A stretch of DNA of 64,000 bases, taken from positions 124,001 to 188,000 of the forward strand of contig JAFKFG010000012.1 in NCBI GenBank assembly GCA_017307355.1. Reading direction: 5' to 3'. The notes below the pieces were generated by a model, which did no database searches, was not told where the DNA came from, and saw only the letters and a program-made list of their open reading frames with translations. This document shows positions 58,535 through 64,000 of the stretch, in pieces. Source of the stretch: Alphaproteobacteria bacterium (lineage in GTDB: Bacteria; Pseudomonadota; Alphaproteobacteria; Micropepsales; Micropepsaceae). The stretch's first letter is position 1. Every line of letters starts with the position of its first letter. A program made the position numbers and the translations under genes.

Positions 58535-61500
58535 GTTTCGACCGCAATGCCCGCCTTACATGGATGAAGCAGGAAGCCAGGGAACGGCTTCTGTTGCTGG
58601 ACGGTTCCTGGGGCGTGATGATCCAGGGCTTCAAGCTGGGCGAAGAGGATTTCCGGGGCGACCGCTTCGGCAATCATCCCAGCGAGCTGAAAGGCAACAA
58701 CGATCTTCTCACGCTCACCAAGCCAGAGATCATTCGCGACATCGGCCGCCAATATCTGGAGGCAGGCGCGGATTTCATCGAAACCAACACCTTCAATTCC
58801 AATTTCACCAGCCAGGAAGATTACGGCCTGGGGCATCTGGTCGAGGAATTGAACGAGGCAGGCGCCAGGCTGGCGCGCGATCTTTGCGACCAATTCGCCA
58901 CCGCCAGCCGTCCGCGCCTGGTCGCCGGCGTGCTGGGTCCGGCCAACCGGACCGCGTCGATCTCGCCCGATGTCAACGACCCCGCTTTCCGCAATATCAC
59001 CTTTGACGAATTGCGCGCGACCTACCGCGATGGCGCGCGGGGTCTGATCCGGGGCGGGTCCGATGTGCTGATGATCGAAACCGTGTTCGACACGCTCAAT
59101 TGCAAGGCCGCGATCTTCGCCATCGAGGAAGTCTTCGCGGAGATGAATGTGCGCCTGCCGGTGTGGATTTCCGGCACCATCACCGATCTGTCCGGCCGCA
59201 CCCTGACCGGCCAGACCCCGGAAGCCTTCTGGCATTCGGTGCGCCACGCCAATCCCTTCGCCATCGGCCTCAATTGCGCCCTGGGGGCCAAGGAGCTTCG
59301 CCCTTACGTCGCCGATCTGGCGAATGCCGCCGATACGTTGGTGAGCGCCCACCCCAATGCCGGTTTGCCCAACGAATTCGGCGGCTATGACGAGACGCCG
59401 GAATCCATGGCCGAGATGATGGGCGAATTCGCCCGATCCGGCCTGGTCAATATCGTGGGCGGCTGCTGCGGCACCAAGCCGGAGCATATCAAGGCGTTCG
59501 GCGAGGCCATCAAAGGCGTCAAGCCGCGCGTGATTCCGGAAAAGCCCCGCTATATGCGCCTGTCGGGGCTGGAGCCGTTCACGCTCACCCCGGACCTCAA
59601 TTTCATCAATGTCGGCGAGCGCACCAACATCACCGGCTCGGCCAAATTCCGCAAGCTGATCGCGGCGAACGACTATGAAGGGGCGCTGGATGTGGCGCGC
59701 AGCCAGGTCGAGAACGGCGCCCAGGTCATCGACATCAATATGGACGAAGGCCTGATCGATTCCGAGGCGGCGATGACCCGTTTCGTGAACCTGATCGCGG
59801 GCGAACCCGATATTTCCAAAGTGCCGCTGATGATCGACAGCTCGAAATGGACCGTGATCCAGGCGGGCCTGAAATGCTGCCAGGGCAAGGCCATCGTCAA
59901 TTCCATTTCGCTGAAGGAAGGCGAGGAATTGTTCGTCGATCGTGCCCGCGAGATATTGCGCTTCGGCGCGGCCGTGGTGGTGATGGCGTTCGACGAGGTC
60001 GGCCAGGCCGACACGCTGGAACGCAAGGTCGAGATCTGCAAGCGGGCCTATAACATCCTGGTCGATAAGGTGGGCTTTCCGCCGGAAGACATCATCTTCG
60101 ATCCCAATATCTTCGCCGTGGCCACGGGCCTGGAAGAGCATAACGAGTATGGCAAGGCCTTTGTCGAGGCCACGGAGATCATCCGCCGCGAGAATCCCCA
60201 TGCCCATATCTCGGGCGGCGTCTCCAACTTCTCTTTCTCCTTCCGCGGCAATGAACGGGTGCGCGAGGCGATGCACAGCGTGTTCCTGTTCCATGCGATC
60301 AAGGCGGGCATGGACATGGGCATCGTCAATGCCGGCCAGCTCACGGTCTATCAGGATATTCCCACGTCCCTGCGCGAAGGGATCGAGGACGTGCTGTTCA
60401 ACCGGCGCGCCGATGCCACCGAGCGGCTGCTCGATCTTGCCAAGGAATATCGGGGTGGCGGCGCCGCCGACGATGTGGAGGATGCCGCCTGGCGGGCGCT
60501 GCCGGTCAATGACCGGATCAGCCATGCCATGGTGCATGGCATCGATGCCTATATCGTCGAAGACACCGAAGAAGCGCGCCGTGCCGCCGAACGGCCCCTG
60601 CATGTGATCGAAGGCCCGTTGATGGCGGGCATGAATGTGGTGGGCGACCTGTTCGGCTCGGGCAAGATGTTTCTGCCCCAGGTGGTCAAGTCCGCCCGGG
60701 TGATGAAGAAGGCGGTGGCGTATCTGTTGCCGTTCATGGAGCAGGACAAAACCGCCGCCAAGGAAGCGGCCGGGCGCATCGTGATGGCCACGGTGAAGGG
60801 CGATGTCCACGACATCGGCAAGAACATTGTCGGCGTGGTGCTTCAGTGCAACGGCTATGAAGTGTTCGACCTGGGCGTGATGACCCCGACCCAGAAGATC
60901 CTGGACGCCGCCCGCGAGCATAAGGCCGACATGATCGGCCTGTCGGGGCTGATCACGCCGTCCTTGGACGAAATGGTGCATGTGGCGTCGGAGATGGAGC
61001 GCCAGGGGTTCAATATTCCCCTGTTGATCGGCGGCGCCACCACCAGCCGGGTTCACACCGCGGTGAAGATCGATCCCAATTACCGCCGGGGCCAGACCGT
61101 GTATGTCACCGACGCCTCGCGCGCGGTGGGCGTCGCCTCCAGCCTGCTCTCCAAGGACAGCGGCACGGGATATGCCGCCAATATCCGCACCGAGTATGAA
61201 GCTCTGGCCCGCAACCATGCCAACCAGCGCAGCGGCGGCAAGCGGCTAACGATCGGCCAGGCGCGCGCCAACCGGGCCAAGCCGGATTTTGCCAACCACA
61301 CCCCGTCCGCGCCGAAATTCTTCGGCACGCGGGTCTATGACAATTACGATCTGGCGGAGCTGGCGAATTACATCGACTGGACGCCTTTCTTCCAGACCTG
61401 GGAGTTGGCGGGGCCGTTCCCGCAGATCCTGGAGGACGAAAAAGTCGGCGCCGCGGCGCGCGATCTTTATCGCGATGCCCAGGCGATGCTGAAGAAGATT

Positions 61501-62235
61501 GTGGACGAGAAATGGTTGACGGCGCGGGCCGTGATCGGCTTCTGGCCGGCCAATTCCGTCGATGACGATATCCTGGTCTATGGCGACAAGGCGCGGAAAT
61601 TCCCCATCCAGACCCTGCATACCTTGCGCCAGCAGATGGCGCGCGATGCAGGCCGGCCCAATCTGGCGCTGTCGGATTTCATCGCGCCGGTTGGGACGGC
61701 AGACTATATCGGCGGCTTCGTGGTGACGGCCGGTATCGGCGAAGAAGCACGCATCAAAGCGTTCGAAGACGCCAAGGACGATTATTCGGCGATCCTGCTG
61801 CGCGCGTTGTCGGACCGGTTTGCCGAAGCCTTTGCCGAGCGCATGCATGAAAAAGTGCGCCGCGACTATTGGGGCTATGCGGCGGACGAGTCTTTCTCCA
61901 ATAACGAGCTGATCGCGGAGAAATATCAGGGCATTCGCCCCGCGCCGGGCTATCCCGCCCAGCCGGAGCACAGCGAGAAAGCGACCTTGTTCAAACTTCT
62001 GGATGCCGAGGACAAGATCGGGGTCAAGCTGACCGAAAGCTTTGCCATGTGGCCGGGTTCGTCGGTGTCGGGTTTCTACTATTCCCATCCCGAAAGCCGG
62101 TATTTCGGCGTGGGCAAGATCGAGCGCGATCAGGTCGAGGATTATGCCCGCCGAAAGAATTGGACCATCGACGAAGCCGAACGCTGGTTGGCGCCGCTCC
62201 TAAATTATAATCCACGCGCGGTGAATGCAGCCTAA
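58531..62235 (+). CDS. metH: cobalamin-dependent methionine synthase
   Basis: 1234 aa, full-length MetH with all modules. Homocysteine domain with zinc ligands Cys249 and Cys312-Cys313 ([13 protein letters not shown]); pterin domain ([15 protein letters not shown]); cobalamin domain with the lower-axial His760 in [12 protein letters not shown] and the [12 protein letters not shown] segment; C-terminal activation domain ([38 protein letters not shown]). It transfers the methyl group from 5-methyl-THF to homocysteine. The activation domain shows it can be reactivated by SAM in the same chain, unlike the split MetH of some alphaproteobacteria. Confidence 0.98.
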   Translation: MSFDRNARLTWMKQEARERLLLLDGSWGVMIQGFKLGEEDFRGDRFGNHPSELKGNNDLLTLTKPEIIRDIGRQYLEAGADFIETNTFNSNFTSQEDYGLGHLVEELNEAGARLARDLCDQFATASRPRLVAGVLGPANRTASISPDVNDPAFRNITFDELRATYRDGARGLIRGGSDVLMIETVFDTLNCKAAIFAIEEVFAEMNVRLPVWISGTITDLSGRTLTGQTPEAFWHSVRHANPFAIGLNCALGAKELRPYVADLANAADTLVSAHPNAGLPNEFGGYDETPESMAEMMGEFARSGLVNIVGGCCGTKPEHIKAFGEAIKGVKPRVIPEKPRYMRLSGLEPFTLTPDLNFINVGERTNITGSAKFRKLIAANDYEGALDVARSQVENGAQVIDINMDEGLIDSEAAMTRFVNLIAGEPDISKVPLMIDSSKWTVIQAGLKCCQGKAIVNSISLKEGEELFVDRAREILRFGAAVVVMAFDEVGQADTLERKVEICKRAYNILVDKVGFPPEDIIFDPNIFAVATGLEEHNEYGKAFVEATEIIRRENPHAHISGGVSNFSFSFRGNERVREAMHSVFLFHAIKAGMDMGIVNAGQLTVYQDIPTSLREGIEDVLFNRRADATERLLDLAKEYRGGGAADDVEDAAWRALPVNDRISHAMVHGIDAYIVEDTEEARRAAERPLHVIEGPLMAGMNVVGDLFGSGKMFLPQVVKSARVMKKAVAYLLPFMEQDKTAAKEAAGRIVMATVKGDVHDIGKNIVGVVLQCNGYEVFDLGVMTPTQKILDAAREHKADMIGLSGLITPSLDEMVHVASEMERQGFNIPLLIGGATTSRVHTAVKIDPNYRRGQTVYVTDASRAVGVASSLLSKDSGTGYAANIRTEYEALARNHANQRSGGKRLTIGQARANRAKPDFANHTPSAPKFFGTRVYDNYDLAELANYIDWTPFFQTWELAGPFPQILEDEKVGAAARDLYRDAQAMLKKIVDEKWLTARAVIGFWPANSVDDDILVYGDKARKFPIQTLHTLRQQMARDAGRPNLALSDFIAPVGTADYIGGFVVTAGIGEEARIKAFEDAKDDYSAILLRALSDRFAEAFAERMHEKVRRDYWGYAADESFSNNELIAEKYQGIRPAPGYPAQPEHSEKATLFKLLDAEDKIGVKLTESFAMWPGSSVSGFYYSHPESRYFGVGKIERDQVEDYARRKNWTIDEAERWLAPLLNYNPRAVNAA

Positions 62236-62240
62236 CCGAC

Positions 62241-62267
62241 AAACTTCTCGCGCTTCGGCGCGGGTTT
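62241..62267 (+). terminator. UUCG-loop hairpin after metH
   Basis: CGCGC-TTCG-GCGCG stem with an outer AAAC/GTTT pairing, placed 6 bp past the metH stop and 17 bp before the TerB/DnaJ gene start. No T-run; it may only stabilise the metH message end. Confidence 0.45.
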
Positions 62268-62283
62268 GAGATAAACAGGCTGC

Positions 62284-62988
62284 ATGTCTGTTTGGGGAAA
62301 ATTGAGCGGCGCGGCGGCGGGTTTGCTGGTGGGCGGACCCGTGGGCGCGGTCGTGGGTGCGGTGGCCGGTCATTTCATTTTCGACCGCGAGGGCGACCCC
62401 GGCGTCACCTTCACCATCGCCATCATCGCCCTGGCCGGCAAGATGGCGCAGGCCGACGGCATTGCCACCGAAGAGGAATTTTCCATTTTCCGCCGCGTGT
62501 TTGGCGTGCCGCCGCAGGAAGAGGTCAATGTGCGGCGCATTTACAATCTGGCGCGCCAGGACGTGGCCGGCTACGAAGCCTATGCCGGACAGATCGCCCG
62601 ATTGTTCGTCGGCAATCCCGCCATGCTGGAAGACATTCTCGACGGATTGTTCGAGATCGCCAAAAGCGACGGCGTGCTGCATCCCGCCGAAAGTACCTTT
62701 CTGGAAAAGGTCGCGGAGATATTCGGCTTCTCGCCCAACGAATTCCGCCGTATCCGCGCGTCGCATTTCGCGCCGGAACTGACCGATCCTTATGTGATAT
62801 TGGGCCTGTCCTATGTCGCGGACGAAAATGAAATCCGGCAGACCTATCGCCGCCTGGTGCGGGAAAACCATCCCGACAGCCTGATCGCCCGCGGCGTGCC
62901 CGGAGAATTCATCAAGCTCGCCAACGACAAGCTGGCCGCGATCAACACCGCTTATGCCAAGATTCTGGCCGAGCGGGGGCTCAGGTGA
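62284..62988 (+). CDS. TerB/DnaJ-domain protein, DjlA-like
   Basis: 234 aa. An N-terminal Gly/Ala-rich hydrophobic segment (about residues 8-30) anchors it to the membrane, followed by a TerB-like helical domain (about 45-150: IALAGKMAQADGIATEEE, LFEIAKSDGVLHPAES) and a C-terminal J domain with the HPD motif at 196-198 (ENHPDS). This is the arrangement of DjlA, a membrane co-chaperone of DnaK linked to envelope stress. The C-terminus overlaps the amidase start by 4 bp. Confidence 0.92.
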   Translation: MSVWGKLSGAAAGLLVGGPVGAVVGAVAGHFIFDREGDPGVTFTIAIIALAGKMAQADGIATEEEFSIFRRVFGVPPQEEVNVRRIYNLARQDVAGYEAYAGQIARLFVGNPAMLEDILDGLFEIAKSDGVLHPAESTFLEKVAEIFGFSPNEFRRIRASHFAPELTDPYVILGLSYVADENEIRQTYRRLVRENHPDSLIARGVPGEFIKLANDKLAAINTAYAKILAERGLR

Positions 62989-63677
62989 AAATCGTCGAGC
63001 GCCCATCGCCCAACCAGGATGCGCGCGGTGGCGTGGGCGTGGACATGCTGGTTCTGCATTATACCGGCATGACCAGCGGCGAAGCGGCCCTGGCGCGGCT
63101 TTGCGATCCGGCCGCCAAAGTCTCGGCGCATTACACCATCGACGAGGACGGCACCATTTATGCGATGGTGCCGGAAGGGCAGCGCGCCTGGCATGCGGGC
63201 CTGTCTTTCTGGGCCGGGGCGCGTGACATCAATGCCCGCTCCATCGGCATCGAACTGGTCAATCCGGGCCATGAATTCGGCTATCGCCCATTTCCCGCGG
63301 CGCAGGTCGGCGCGCTCACGGCGCTCTGCCGCCGGATTTTGGAACGGTATTCCATTCCCGCCTGGCGGGTGCTGGGCCATAGCGATGTCGCGCCCGCGCG
63401 CAAGGACGATCCGGGCGAGCTATTTCCCTGGGCGGGATTGGCAGCGGCCGGGATCGGATTCTGGGCCGCGCCCGGCATCGATCCCGGCGAGGCGGCGATG
63501 GCATCGCTTCTGGCGCGCTATGGCTATGATCCCGAGGTTCCGCTGGAGAAAACCGTGACGGCATTTCAGCGCCACTTCCGTCCATCCCGCGTCGATGGCA
63601 TGGCGGATCGCGAAACCCGGGTTATTCTGTCTGGCCTGATCGCGGCCTTTGATGCGGCAAGCGGAGCACGCGCATGA
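62985..63677 (+). CDS. N-acetylmuramoyl-L-alanine amidase (Amidase_2, AmpD/AmiD-like)
   Basis: 230 aa. The zinc amidase domain (residues 15-155) has the ligand His in VLHYTGM, QRAWHAG, and GHSDVAPARKDDPGELFPW, as in AmpD/AmiD; a short C-terminal peptidoglycan-binding-like region (about 170-225) follows. No signal peptide is seen, which favours a cytoplasmic AmpD-type role in recycling of anhydro-muropeptides. GTG start overlaps the upstream gene. Confidence 0.92.
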   Translation: MKIVERPSPNQDARGGVGVDMLVLHYTGMTSGEAALARLCDPAAKVSAHYTIDEDGTIYAMVPEGQRAWHAGLSFWAGARDINARSIGIELVNPGHEFGYRPFPAAQVGALTALCRRILERYSIPAWRVLGHSDVAPARKDDPGELFPWAGLAAAGIGFWAAPGIDPGEAAMASLLARYGYDPEVPLEKTVTAFQRHFRPSRVDGMADRETRVILSGLIAAFDAASGARA

Positions 63678-63689
63678 AGACCACGGATT

Positions 63690-63718
63690 TTGCGCTGGCC
63701 TGAAAATCCGCCTATAAG
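63690..63718 (+). promoter_or_regulatory. sigma70-type promoter of rnpB
   Basis: TTGCGC at 63690-63695 and TATAAG at 63713-63718 are separated by 17 bp, a textbook spacing, and predict transcription start near 63725, where the RNase P RNA begins. The gap between the amidase stop (63677) and this point is only 12 bp. Confidence 0.75.
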
Positions 63719-63724
63719 CCGCCC

Positions 63725-64000
63725 GTCAGATGGCCGGGTGACCGCGGGCAGGGCAACCTGTTCGAGGAAAGTCCGGGCTCCACGGAAAGACGGTGCCGGT
63801 TAACGGCCGGCGGGGGCGACCCCAGGGATAGCGCCACAGAAATGACACCGCCTAAGGGCCTAAAGCCCCGGCAAGGTTGAAATGGTGCGGTAAGAGCGCA
63901 CCGCGTCTCTGGCAACAGAGGCGGCACGGCAAGCCCCACCGGGAGCAAGACCAAATAGGGACGGCACGTGATGTTTTCCGCATCGCCGTCCGGGTCGGTC
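63725..64000 (+). ncRNA. rnpB: RNase P RNA (class A), 3' end beyond window
   Basis: Bacterial type A RNase P RNA. The conserved CR-I block GAGGAAAGTCCGGGCTCC lies at about 63763-63780, followed by the ACAGAAA element near 63836, the GGTAAGAGCGCACCG block and the GAGCAAGACCAAATAGGG region with the conserved CR-IV/V parts near the end of the window. The 5' end is placed by the promoter; the 3' end (and the closing strands of the outer stem) are cut off by the window edge. Confidence 0.93.

Noticed and set aside
58504-61218. 904-aa open frame antisense to metH
   Set aside because: GC-rich third-position effect on the complementary strand; no domain or motif is recognisable and metH is fully conserved on the other strand.
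1-64000. CRISPR arrays, tRNAs, transposases or prophage
   Set aside because: None recognised on reading the window; no regular direct repeats, cloverleaf sequences, or integrase/transposase-like proteins.

Overview
The window is high-GC, densely coded DNA, almost certainly the chromosome of an alphaproteobacterium. The supports are a two-domain cold-shock protein, an ArsR-methyltransferase/metF/full-length metH operon, a DivJ/PleC-type (PdhS-like) kinase near TTAA-N7-TTAA boxes of CtrA type, an HWE-family histidine kinase, a VacJ(MlaA)-MlaC pair and an alpha-type RNase P RNA at the right edge. I see no transposase, integrase, phage gene, CRISPR array or tRNA, so this is ordinary chromosome with accessory metabolic blocks. 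The genus cannot be fixed from the window.

Layout. (1) 1-6.1 kb: an amino-sugar/tagatose-type catabolic block: MFS carrier (cut by the left edge), AgaS-like SIS isomerase, APC permease, KbaZ/GatZ-like protein and PfkB kinase. (2) 6.1-7.2 kb: a small orphan membrane protein and a double cold-shock protein. (3) 7.3-14.0 kb: a compact biosynthetic-looking block: free-standing condensation-domain protein, LysR regulator, tandem-GNAT protein, isochorismatase-fold protein, free-standing acyl carrier protein and acyl-adenylating ligase, bounded by an XRE regulator. This is the best candidate for an undescribed system: it has the parts to activate an acyl chain, load it on a carrier and transfer it to an amine or alcohol. 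(4) 14.1-17.1 kb: two sensor kinases in a row. (5) 17.2-20.6 kb: class III aminotransferase, M20 peptidase, SDR. (6) 20.6-23.4 kb: stress/envelope genes (Lys-rich DUF6496-like, acid phosphatase with an abnormal C-terminus, Q/N-rich small protein, PRC-barrel, MgtC). (7) 23.5-31.3 kb: gabD-glpD-glpK, then gntR-suyA-suyB-Ldh2-type dehydrogenase, which looks like a sulfolactate (organosulfonate C3) module next to glycerol genes.

(8) 31.3-37.3 kb: FadL-like porin, PdhS-like kinase, PilZ-like/methyltransferase fusion, FAD/NAD(P)-binding protein. (9) 37.8-40.4 kb: lytic transglycosylase and CPA1 antiporter. (10) 40.4-44.4 kb: a periplasmic molybdenum hydroxylase (2Fe-2S subunit, Tat-exported molybdopterin subunit, tri-haem cytochrome c). 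(11) 44.6-49.3 kb: RidA, then an operon of alpha/beta-hydrolase-fold protein (nucleophile Ser lost), glutaryl-CoA dehydrogenase and FadB/FadJ-type enzyme: glutaryl-CoA/beta-oxidation. (12) 49.4-56.5 kb: CPA2 antiporter fused to a USP-like domain, outer-membrane protein, EttA, MlaC and MlaA. (13) 56.6-62.2 kb: methionine-cycle operon behind a near-perfect 22-bp palindrome. (14) 62.3-64 kb: TerB/DnaJ protein, AmpD/AmiD-like amidase and the 5' part of rnpB with a recognisable sigma70-type promoter.

Operons are tight: many pairs overlap by 4 bp (ATGA/GTGA). Several genes appear to use TTG starts backed by Shine-Dalgarno sequences. Two convergent intergenic gaps hold clusters of hairpins. Family assignments come from reading motifs in the translations; no database search was run.
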